Shown: positions 34,150 to 40,252 of the stretch, one piece after another | Layout of the letters: every line of letters starts with the position of its first letter | Position numbering within the stretch: position 1 is the stretch's first letter | From: Acinetobacter sp. | Lineage (GTDB): Bacteria; Pseudomonadota; Gammaproteobacteria; Pseudomonadales; Moraxellaceae | Assembly (NCBI GenBank): GCA_031277915.1 | Contig: JAITLL010000058.1 | Span: forward strand, 1 to 40,252 | Direction of reading: 5' to 3' | Length of the DNA: 40,252 nucleotides | Program-made: the position numbers and the translations under genes | The notes under the pieces: generated by a model | Database searches by the model: none | What the model saw: the letters and a program-made list of their open reading frames with translations, nothing else | What the model was told of the DNA's origin: nothing

Positions 34150-35112
34150 GTGAAAATTATTTTTGCTGGCACCCCCGAATTTGCTGCAATAGCATTGGCG
34201 GCTTTATTAAAAACTCCTCATGAAATTATCGCGGTTTATACCCAACCAGACCGTAAAGCAGGTCGTGGTCAAAAATTAACGCCATCTCCTGTAAAACAGC
34301 TTGCACTTGAACATGATATTCCTGTTTATCAACCACTACATTTTAAAGCCTCAACAGAAGAAGGCTTAGCAGCTCAACAAGAACTTGCAGCTTTGGGCGC
34401 TGATGTGATGGTGGTTGCAGCCTATGGCTTGATTCTTCCACAAGCTGTACTCGATACACCTAAATATGGCTGTTTAAATATTCACGGCTCGCTACTACCG
34501 CGCTGGCGTGGAGCAGCACCAATTCAGCGTGCGATTGCAACAGGCGATGACGAAACTGGCATTACCATCATGCAGATGGCTGCTGGTTTAGACACAGGCG
34601 ATATGATGTATAAAACTTACTGTCCAATCACAGCCGAAGATACATCTGCGACTTTGCATGACAAACTCGCAGATCAAGGGGCATCAGCAATCTGTGCAGT
34701 ACTTGAGTCAGAAAAGACACTACAAAAATATTTGGCAGAACGCAAAGTTCAAGATGAAAGTTTAACAGTCTATGCACATAAACTCGTAAAGTCAGAAGCT
34801 CGAATTGACTGGTCAATTGATGCTATTCAAATTGATCGAAATATTCGTGCATTTAACCCTTGGCCTGTTGCCTTCATTCAACTAGATGAAAATAATGCGC
34901 TGCGTGTCTGGAACTCAATAATTTCTAGTCAAAGCAAAGTAAATGCACAAGCTGGTGAAATTATTGCGGTTGATAAACTAGGTGTACATATTGCTTGTGG
35001 CGAAGATTCATTTATTTGCCTAACCAGTGTGCAATGGCCAGGTGGTAAAGCAATGAATGCCCAACAAATTGCCCAAACTCAGAAACTTCATGTAGGACAA
35101 ATTCTGCCATGA
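34150..35112 (+). CDS. fmt: methionyl-tRNA formyltransferase
   Basis: Formylates the initiator Met-tRNA using 10-formyl-tetrahydrofolate. It is 320 residues long, close to E. coli Fmt (315). It uses a GTG start, and the protein begins MKIIFAGTPEFAA as expected. Active-site residues are visible: Asn110, His112 and Asp148 within LNIHGSLLPRWRGAAP and AGLDTGDM. The C-terminal OB-like tRNA-binding domain covers about 210-320 (NPWPVAF). Its stop overlaps the rsmB start by 4 nt (ATGA). The usual upstream partner def is not in the window. Confidence 0.98.
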   Translation: MKIIFAGTPEFAAIALAALLKTPHEIIAVYTQPDRKAGRGQKLTPSPVKQLALEHDIPVYQPLHFKASTEEGLAAQQELAALGADVMVVAAYGLILPQAVLDTPKYGCLNIHGSLLPRWRGAAPIQRAIATGDDETGITIMQMAAGLDTGDMMYKTYCPITAEDTSATLHDKLADQGASAICAVLESEKTLQKYLAERKVQDESLTVYAHKLVKSEARIDWSIDAIQIDRNIRAFNPWPVAFIQLDENNALRVWNSIISSQSKVNAQAGEIIAVDKLGVHIACGEDSFICLTSVQWPGGKAMNAQQIAQTQKLHVGQILP

Positions 35113-36413
35113 GTCAGGTTACTTCAAATTCTTCACGTTTTAACCTACGTGCTCAAGTCGTCCAGACGTTATTAAAAGTTCAGCAAGGCCAATCACTCGC
35201 TAGTATTTTAAATACACAACTGAATCAAGTTGCTGAACGTGATCGCGCACTATTTCATGAACTTGTTCTAGGTACGCTACGCCAATGGTTTGCTCTTAAA
35301 TCAATTAGCCTACCTTTACTCAGTAAACCTTTAAATAATGAAACTGTTGAAACCTGTCTTTATGTTGGGCTTTATCAAGTTTTATGCACGCGTATTGCAG
35401 CGCATGCCGCTATTTCAGAAACAGTAGATGCCACCAAACAACTTGGATTTCCTGCACTCGGTGGTATTGTGAATGCTATTTTGCGCCGTGCTACTCGTGA
35501 AACTGATGACTTTCAGCAAGGTTTACAGCAAGCGCACGGCTTACCAAGTTGGCTTTTTAAACGCTTAAAAAAGGATTGGGGAGAACAAACCGAAGCTCTC
35601 TGCCAATCGTTAAAACAAGTTGCACCTTTAACTTTACGGGTAAACCAACGCCATATTGGCCGAGATGCTTATTTAGCAAAACTACAAAGTTTAGACATTC
35701 AGGCGCGTGCATGTACTCTGTCTGAAGCAGGCATTGTTCTTGAACAATCTGTACAAATTACTCAGTTGCCAGGTTTTGAACAGGGCTGGCTCTCTGTACA
35801 AGATGAACACGCTCAGCTGTGTGCAAGCATATTACCCGACTTAAATAATAAAACAGTCATTGATGCTTGTGCTGCTCCAGGCGGTAAAACAGCTCACTTG
35901 CTGGAAAAATTTAAACCTGCTCAGCTCATTGCTGTTGATCAGGACCCAAGTCGTTTAGTCCGCGTGACTGAAAACTTAAATCGCTTGGCATTAGATCAAA
36001 GTCATACTGAAATTCTGGCAGCAGATGCAACTAAGTGGACTCCTGCTCAACCTGTAGATTGTATTGTCCTTGATGCACCTTGCTCTGCGACAGGCGTCAT
36101 TCGACGTCATCCTGATATACGTCTACTGCGTCAATCTACCGATATAGCTCAAACAATTGAGCTACAAAAAGAGATTTTGGAACATATGTGGCAGCAGCTC
36201 AAAGTGGGCGGCACATTGCTCTACATCACTTGTTCAATTTTAAAAGCTGAAAATGAACAGCAGATGATCGACTTCTTTGCAGAACATACCGATGCAAAAG
36301 AGGTGAAAATCGAAGCAACTTGGGGAATTGAGCAAACCCATGGACGCCAATTGCTGCCACAAGCGCAGTCTGGTGATGGATTTTATTATTGTAAAATTCA
36401 GAAAATTGCATAA
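35109..36413 (+). CDS. rsmB: 16S rRNA (cytosine-967-C5) methyltransferase
   Basis: SAM-dependent RNA methyltransferase (also Sun/Fmu), 434 residues. The N-terminal NusB-like RNA-binding domain spans about 10-145 (LLKVQQGQSLASIL...RDRALFHELVLGTLRQW). The Rossmann domain follows, with the SAM loop DACAAPGGKTAH, motif IV LDAPCSATGVIRRHPD and the catalytic motif VI Cys in ITCSILKAENEQ. It is translationally coupled to fmt by the 4-nt overlap. A bidirectional terminator lies at its stop. Confidence 0.97.
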   Translation: MSQVTSNSSRFNLRAQVVQTLLKVQQGQSLASILNTQLNQVAERDRALFHELVLGTLRQWFALKSISLPLLSKPLNNETVETCLYVGLYQVLCTRIAAHAAISETVDATKQLGFPALGGIVNAILRRATRETDDFQQGLQQAHGLPSWLFKRLKKDWGEQTEALCQSLKQVAPLTLRVNQRHIGRDAYLAKLQSLDIQARACTLSEAGIVLEQSVQITQLPGFEQGWLSVQDEHAQLCASILPDLNNKTVIDACAAPGGKTAHLLEKFKPAQLIAVDQDPSRLVRVTENLNRLALDQSHTEILAADATKWTPAQPVDCIVLDAPCSATGVIRRHPDIRLLRQSTDIAQTIELQKEILEHMWQQLKVGGTLLYITCSILKAENEQQMIDFFAEHTDAKEVKIEATWGIEQTHGRQLLPQAQSGDGFYYCKIQKIA

Positions 36414-36442
36414 AAAAAAGCAGGCTTTATGCCTGCTTTTTT
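36413..36442. terminator. bidirectional terminator between rsmB and the MetS-type gene
   Basis: Stem GCAGGC/GCCTGC (36420-36425, 36431-36436) with loop TTTAT, flanked by A8 and T6. It begins at the rsmB stop and lies 13 nt past the small-subunit stop on the other strand. Confidence 0.92.
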
Positions 36443-36454
36443 ACTAAGCCAGCA

Positions 36455-36598
36455 TCAAAGTGTATGCTGGTCTTTTACTTCCTCTAAAACTTCATCTAAT
36501 TCTTCAGGGTGCTTCGATAAATGTAAGATGGATAAAGCAAGTCCACCCCATACAAACACCATTGAAATTATCATCATCACGATTGCCGAAGTATTCAT
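36455..36598 (-). CDS. MetS-type small subunit of an NSS-family transporter (47 residues)
   Basis: A 47-residue single-helix membrane protein: MNTSAIVMMIISMVFVWGGLALSIL followed by a cytoplasmic HLSKHPEELDEVLEE tail. This matches the methionine/alanine importer small subunit (MetS) family, whose members carry the same WGGL-xxS-I core. Its AGGAGG ribosome binding site overlaps the TAG stop of the large transporter gene 12 nt upstream, so the two are translationally linked. It was found by translating the gap directly; it is too short for most gene callers. Confidence 0.88.
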   Translation of the reverse strand: MNTSAIVMMIISMVFVWGGLALSILHLSKHPEELDEVLEEVKDQHTL

Positions 36599-36610
36599 TA
36601 TTTTATCCTC

Positions 36611-38089
36611 CTAGCGATCTTTCATTTTACTTAACACGATAGCAACGACTGCACAGAAAATCACACTGCCCCAGCCAAATATACCTTGTAAGCTCATACT
36701 ATAAGTATCATAACCATTTTTGATCAAATTAAAAACAGTCATAGAGAGTGTTGTTAACAAGATGAATGAAGTGATAACGGTTAACGTGAAATCCCACCCT
36801 TTACCTAATTGAATGGTTGAAATACGGTTCACATGATCACGAAGCTCTCGAAGTGCTGAACGCTTAAACCAAGCCAAACTAACAATAGCTAATAAAGCCC
36901 CACCCACAATACCAATGTTATTAATAAAGTGGTCGACAATATCAACAAGCTTAATTGCATTTACACTTGAGAATAAAATAATTGAAACTAATGCGCTGCC
37001 ACCACCAATAATCGTTACGGCTTTCTTACGTCCCCACTTCAACTTATCTTGCATTGCTGCAATAGGCACTTCCAAAATACTAACCATTGAAGAAATACCA
37101 GCAACAAATAATGAAGAAAAGAACAAAAGACCGAATAAATCAGCACCGGACCCTAAACTTGAAATAATTTTAGGGAAAGCAATAAATGCCAATCCAATAC
37201 CGCCACTCACCACATCTTTAACTTCAGTACCAGCAGCATGTGCCATAAAGCCAAGCGCTGCAAAGATACCAATACCTGCCAAAATCTCTGTCGATGCATT
37301 CGCAAAACCGACAATAAGACCCGAACCAGTTAAATTGGTTTTTGGTTTTAGGTAGGACGCATAGGTCACCATAATCCCAAAACCTACAGAAAGTGAAAAG
37401 AAAGTATGGCCATAGGCTGCTAACCAGACCTTATAGTCCATCATGGCAGACCAGTTTGGTGTAAAGAAGGCATTTAAACCTTGCGCCGCGCCTGGTAAAC
37501 GCAATGACTGAATCACTAAAATAGTGAATAAAATGAATAATAAAGGCATAAAAATCTTATTAGATAATTCAACACCCTTTTTCACTCCACCATATAAAAT
37601 GATTAAAGTGAGAACCCAAATTCCTACAATTGGCCAAAATAGATGACTTACAAACTGCAAATCAAAACCAGTGGCTTTTGAGGTTTGTAAGTAAGTATTG
37701 AAGAAGAAACCTTCTGGATCACTTCCCCACACTTGACCCACAGAGAAATAAATATAACTGCCTGCCCAAGTCAGTACACTTGCGTAGTACAAACCAATGA
37801 TGATACAGACACAAACCTGCCACCAACCTAATGTTTCTCCTCCCTTAAACAAAGCTCTATAAGCTTTAGGAGGTGAACCCGTACTACGATGTCCTACCGC
37901 ATAATCTAAAAATAGTAATGGTAAACCCGCTGTAATGAGTGCCAATAAATAAGGAATAAGAAACGCACCACCACCATTTTCATATGCAACGTAGGGGAAA
38001 CGCCAAATATTACCTAAACCTACAGCCGAACCAACAGCTGCGATAATAAAACCAGATCGTGACGTCCAGTTTTCACGAGTATCTGTCAT
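36611..38089 (-). CDS. sodium-dependent neurotransmitter:sodium symporter (NSS/SNF) family transporter, MetP-like
   Basis: 492-residue inner-membrane Na+-coupled amino-acid transporter with 12 hydrophobic helices. Family signatures are clear: NWTSRSGFIIAAVGSAVGLGNIWRFPY in helix 1 (Na+ and substrate site), GGGAFLIPYLL in helix 2 and AYGHTFFSLSVGFG in helix 6. Its pairing with a MetS-type small subunit suggests methionine/alanine uptake of the MetPS type known from Corynebacterium, an inference by analogy. AGGTG precedes the ATG. Confidence 0.92.
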   Translation of the reverse strand: MTDTRENWTSRSGFIIAAVGSAVGLGNIWRFPYVAYENGGGAFLIPYLLALITAGLPLLFLDYAVGHRSTGSPPKAYRALFKGGETLGWWQVCVCIIIGLYYASVLTWAGSYIYFSVGQVWGSDPEGFFFNTYLQTSKATGFDLQFVSHLFWPIVGIWVLTLIILYGGVKKGVELSNKIFMPLLFILFTILVIQSLRLPGAAQGLNAFFTPNWSAMMDYKVWLAAYGHTFFSLSVGFGIMVTYASYLKPKTNLTGSGLIVGFANASTEILAGIGIFAALGFMAHAAGTEVKDVVSGGIGLAFIAFPKIISSLGSGADLFGLLFFSSLFVAGISSMVSILEVPIAAMQDKLKWGRKKAVTIIGGGSALVSIILFSSVNAIKLVDIVDHFINNIGIVGGALLAIVSLAWFKRSALRELRDHVNRISTIQLGKGWDFTLTVITSFILLTTLSMTVFNLIKNGYDTYSMSLQGIFGWGSVIFCAVVAIVLSKMKDR

Positions 38090-38717
38090 AAAACACCTAA
38101 TTTAAAAAATTACTTATTTTTACTGCTTTTGTTGATTGTTATTCCGCACGCAAAAAAGAACTAAAGATTACTTTTGTGTTTGATTGAGAATAAAAGGCAC
38201 TTTTGAGTATTTTTATTTTCATTACAAACAAGCAAAAATAGAAAACTCTTCCTTAAAGATTTTTGTCCATTTTTTGCCCCTATATAGCTGAACAATACCT
38301 GTTTTTATTTATTTTTACTGTAATTTCCGTCTGAAATTTTACATTTTTTTTAAAATTCTTATTTAAATTGATTATTTTCTAGCTTACATTCATGTTCTAA
38401 AGCAAAATGTTAGATCATTATATACAGTGATATTTTCTGCCATTTAAATTATTTTCCATTTAATAAAGTAGACATATCAACTAATTTCTTAGATAAGTAG
38501 AAATAAAAATATTATCTGTTCATTTCACAAAATTTATACTAAAATTTCCCCAATTAGCCCTTTTCTAAGTTATTTATTTTCTAATAAAAATCAATAAAAT
38601 ATGACATTCCATAAAATTAATACAACTGAAATTTCTGACCCCCTAATTTTCATCAATGCATAACGACATAGATATCTATATTATGCGCACAAAGTTTTCT
38701 TTTCTTAGGATGTGATG
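38090..38717. other. AT-rich gene-free stretch upstream of the outer-membrane gene
   Basis: About 630 bp without a credible reading frame on either strand. It is visibly richer in A and T than the flanking genes, with many homopolymeric A and T runs. Only the last 70 bp show structure: a nested palindrome at 38658-38686 just before the outer-membrane gene. The remainder could be a decayed gene, a spacer bound by a nucleoid silencer, or promoter-upstream sequence. I see no tRNA, no terminator and no known RNA motif. Confidence 0.6.
38658..38686. promoter_or_regulatory. nested palindrome in the promoter of the outer-membrane gene
   Basis: Outer arms GCATAA (38658-38663) and TTATGC (38681-38686) surround a perfect 12-bp palindrome ATAGATATCTAT (38668-38679). 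It overlaps -10-like hexamers (TATATT/TATTAT) about 35 bp before the start codon, a usual place for a repressor site. Confidence 0.5.
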
Positions 38718-39410
38718 ATGAAAATATTAAAAATGTCTTTTCTAATGCTTGGGATGAGCCTAAGCGGATTAGCACAAGCAGATTTTATAGGGGTAAAAGG
38801 AGATGTTGGTTATTGGTTTTACGACGGTAAAGCAAATATGTCTTCACAATTACCAGATGACCAAGATTTAGACCGAAAAGGAAGCGCTCAGCTTTCACTC
38901 GCTTTTGAGCATCCAATCCCATTTCTTCCAAATGCCAAAATTCGTTATGTAAATCTAGATACACAAACTAAGTCAGAAACTCTAGGTCAATCTAACTATA
39001 AAATTAATTTAGATCATAGCGATTTTATTCTTTATTACGAGTTACTCGATAATATTGTGAGCGTAGACGCAGGCCTAGGTGCAACGGTATTAAATGGCGA
39101 TATCACTGCTTATACAGGTAAACGCATAGATATTGATAAAACTTATCCTATTGCTTATTTATCAGGCGAAGTAAAACTTCCATTCACAGGTTTAAGTGCT
39201 AAAGGTGAAGCAACCTATACAAACTTTAATGATGCAAAAATCACAGATGCCTTAGCAGAGGTAAAATATAAATTCATCGATAACTTAGTAGTTGATTTAG
39301 GTTTGAAAGCAGGCTATCGCGTACTCAATATTGATTTAAATGATTACGATAGTAATGACCTAAAATTTGAGTTTAAAGGTCCTTATGTTGGCTTAGAAGC
39401 ACATTTTTAA
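38718..39410 (+). CDS. outer-membrane beta-barrel protein, TIGR04219-type
   Basis: 230 residues. The signal peptide (MKILKMSFLMLGMSLSGLAQA) is cleaved before DFIG. The remainder alternates amphipathic strands (GVKGDVGYWFYDG, SDFILYYELLDNIVSVDAGLG, LVVDLGLKAGYRV) and ends in Phe (GLEAHF), the hallmark recognised by the BAM machinery. Length and the GDVGYWFYDGK opening suggest the TIGR04219 outer-membrane barrel family, whose function is unknown. Three start codons are stacked (GTG 38712, ATG 38715, ATG 38718). I prefer 38718 for its 7-nt spacing from AGGA. It is convergent with the GST gene over a shared terminator. Confidence 0.82.
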   Translation: MKILKMSFLMLGMSLSGLAQADFIGVKGDVGYWFYDGKANMSSQLPDDQDLDRKGSAQLSLAFEHPIPFLPNAKIRYVNLDTQTKSETLGQSNYKINLDHSDFILYYELLDNIVSVDAGLGATVLNGDITAYTGKRIDIDKTYPIAYLSGEVKLPFTGLSAKGEATYTNFNDAKITDALAEVKYKFIDNLVVDLGLKAGYRVLNIDLNDYDSNDLKFEFKGPYVGLEAHF

Positions 39411-39436
39411 ATTAGAATACGTAGGCAAATCTCTCG

Positions 39437-39465
39437 AAAAAAGAGCTCTATAAGAGCTCTTTTTT
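39437..39465. terminator. bidirectional terminator between the outer-membrane and GST genes
   Basis: Perfect 13-bp stem AAAAAAGAGCTCT/AGAGCTCTTTTTT around a 3-nt loop. Its right end overlaps the GST stop codon (39464-39466). Confidence 0.92.
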
Positions 39466-40063
39466 ATTCAACCATACTCACATATTTTGGATATTTTTGA
39501 ATTCTTTGACACCATGCTTGAATATTTGGATATAAGTTTAAATCAAAGCCACCTTCCTCAGCGATATGCGTGTATGCATATAAGGCAATATCAGCAATGG
39601 TAAATTGACTTCCAACAAGATAGTTATGTTTTAGTAAAGCTTTATCCATAATAGATAGCGCTTTATGGCCTTTTGGTTGTAAATTATGGTATTCCTCTAT
39701 TCTTTCTAGAGGTAAGCCTAAATATTTATTAATAAAACGGGCAACTGCAATAAATGGTTCATGGCTATATTGTTCAAAGAACATCCACTGATACATTTTT
39801 GCCTTAATATAAGGATCTGTAGGAATGAATTTTGTGTCCTCAGCTAAGTAACCTAAAATAGCATTAGATTCACTTAACACACGACCATCATCTAAGACTA
39901 ATACAGGTATTTTTCCATTTGGATTTAAGGAAAAGAATTCTGCCGTTTGAGTATCTTTTTTTAAAATATCGACATGAATCCATCTATGTTGAATATTTAA
40001 TAAGGAAAGTAATAATTTAATTTTATAACAGTTACCTGAACCTACATCACCATAAATTATCAT
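39464..40063 (-). CDS. glutathione S-transferase family protein
   Basis: 199 residues and cytoplasmic. The N-terminal thioredoxin-like domain contains NPNGKIPVLVLDD (cis-Pro loop) and ESNAILGYLA (the Glu-Ser pair that binds the glutathione gamma-glutamyl group). The all-helical C-terminal domain carries LVGSQFTIADIALYAYTH, the N-capping box. I start it at the ATG 40063 (MIIYGDVGSGNCYK) with AAAGGA upstream. A longer frame to 40150 runs antisense through a gene remnant and is not credible. The substrate is unknown. Its codons look more AT-rich than those of the core genes, like the neighbouring outer-membrane gene. Confidence 0.9.
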   Translation of the reverse strand: MIIYGDVGSGNCYKIKLLLSLLNIQHRWIHVDILKKDTQTAEFFSLNPNGKIPVLVLDDGRVLSESNAILGYLAEDTKFIPTDPYIKAKMYQWMFFEQYSHEPFIAVARFINKYLGLPLERIEEYHNLQPKGHKALSIMDKALLKHNYLVGSQFTIADIALYAYTHIAEEGGFDLNLYPNIQAWCQRIQKYPKYVSMVE

Positions 40064-40138
40064 AGATGCTTTTCCTTTATTATTAATACTTAAAAGATTA
40101 ATTTGCTTATTATTTATAGCACAGCTCACCTTAAAAAG

Positions 40139-40210
40139 CCTTTTTACCACCCGACTCTTGAAGAAGGACTGCGCACGGCTCTAAAACATGCACGTAGACA
40201 GTTAAAATAA
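40139..40210 (+). pseudogene. 3' remnant of a dihydrolipoyl dehydrogenase-like gene
   Basis: The last 23 codons before the TAA at 40208 read PFYHPTLEEGLRTALKHARR plus QLK. PFYHP-x-x-EEG-x-RTALR is the typical C-terminal end of bacterial dihydrolipoyl dehydrogenases and related FAD-disulfide oxidoreductases (interface His-Pro). Upstream in the same frame a stop occurs at 40091 and the sequence between is unrelated, so all but the tail of the gene is missing. The hairpin of its old terminator still follows. The assignment rests on a short but distinctive motif. Confidence 0.7.
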
Positions 40211-40219
40211 TACATTTAG

Positions 40220-40250
40220 AAGAGCTATCTTAATTTTAAAGTTAGCTCTT
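40220..40250 (+). terminator. hairpin after the dehydrogenase remnant, cut by the window end
   Basis: AAGAGCTA (40220-40227) and TAGCTCTT (40243-40250), with further CTT/AAG pairing inside. Any T tract would lie beyond the window. Confidence 0.7.
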
Positions 40251-40252
40251 AT

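Noticed and set aside
36915-37355. 146-codon plus-strand frame antisense to the NSS transporter
   Set aside because: Mirror frame of a membrane-protein gene. Apparent hydrophobicity is a by-product of the opposite strand.
40064-40150. N-terminal extension of the GST protein
   Set aside because: It runs antisense across the dehydrogenase remnant. The ATG at 40063 has AAAGGA upstream and gives a standard GST N-terminus.

Overview
The window looks like ordinary chromosome from a gammaproteobacterium of the genus Acinetobacter, most likely the A. baumannii/calcoaceticus group. The genus call is an inference. It rests on the AT-rich base composition, the dapA-bamC-purC gene order, the unusually short BamC, and the familiar look of the ilvD, fmt-rsmB, mutY and ppc proteins. 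I see no rRNA or tRNA gene, no CRISPR array, no transposase, no integrase and no phage gene. About 40 protein genes fill both strands, most of them separated by clear intrinsic terminators.

Left part (1-9.2 kb): dapA-bamC (lysine/peptidoglycan precursor synthesis and an outer-membrane assembly lipoprotein) runs into purC. After these come a 67-codon orphan, rarA and a ycgN-type cysteine-cluster gene on the minus strand, a tiny two-helix membrane protein (DUF1328/YtjA), a dienelactone hydrolase and a HIT protein. A compact unit mutY - M23 lipoprotein - 81-codon orphan - tag - zinc alcohol dehydrogenase then combines two base-excision repair glycosylases with a cell-wall hydrolase.

Middle (10-24 kb): a MocR-type regulator lies convergent to the dehydrogenase. 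A LysR regulator is divergent from an aldo/keto reductase-MFS pair. dapB is followed by a START-domain secreted protein. dnaJ has a convincing sigma-32 promoter. A two-gene RND efflux operon is divergent from its probable TetR repressor, and a large interrupted palindrome lies between them.

Right part (24-38 kb): ppc, a RutG-type pyrimidine permease, a LysR regulator, a TauE/SafE exporter, a protein made of two DsbA-like halves, ilvD, fmt-rsmB, and an NSS-family transporter with its 47-codon MetS-type small subunit. The small subunit is too short for ordinary gene calling.

Right edge (38.1-40.25 kb): a gene-free stretch of about 630 bp that is very AT-rich is followed by an outer-membrane beta-barrel gene, a glutathione S-transferase, and the last 23 codons of what looks like a dihydrolipoyl dehydrogenase gene that kept its terminator. 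I read this as an accessory segment that replaced most of an older gene. It is the most evolutionarily informative spot in the window.

I did not find a clear new multi-gene system. The best leads are the double DsbA-like protein, the lpd remnant and its breakpoint, the TetR palindrome, the nested palindrome ahead of the outer-membrane gene, and a cluster of three hairpins between rarA and ycgN.
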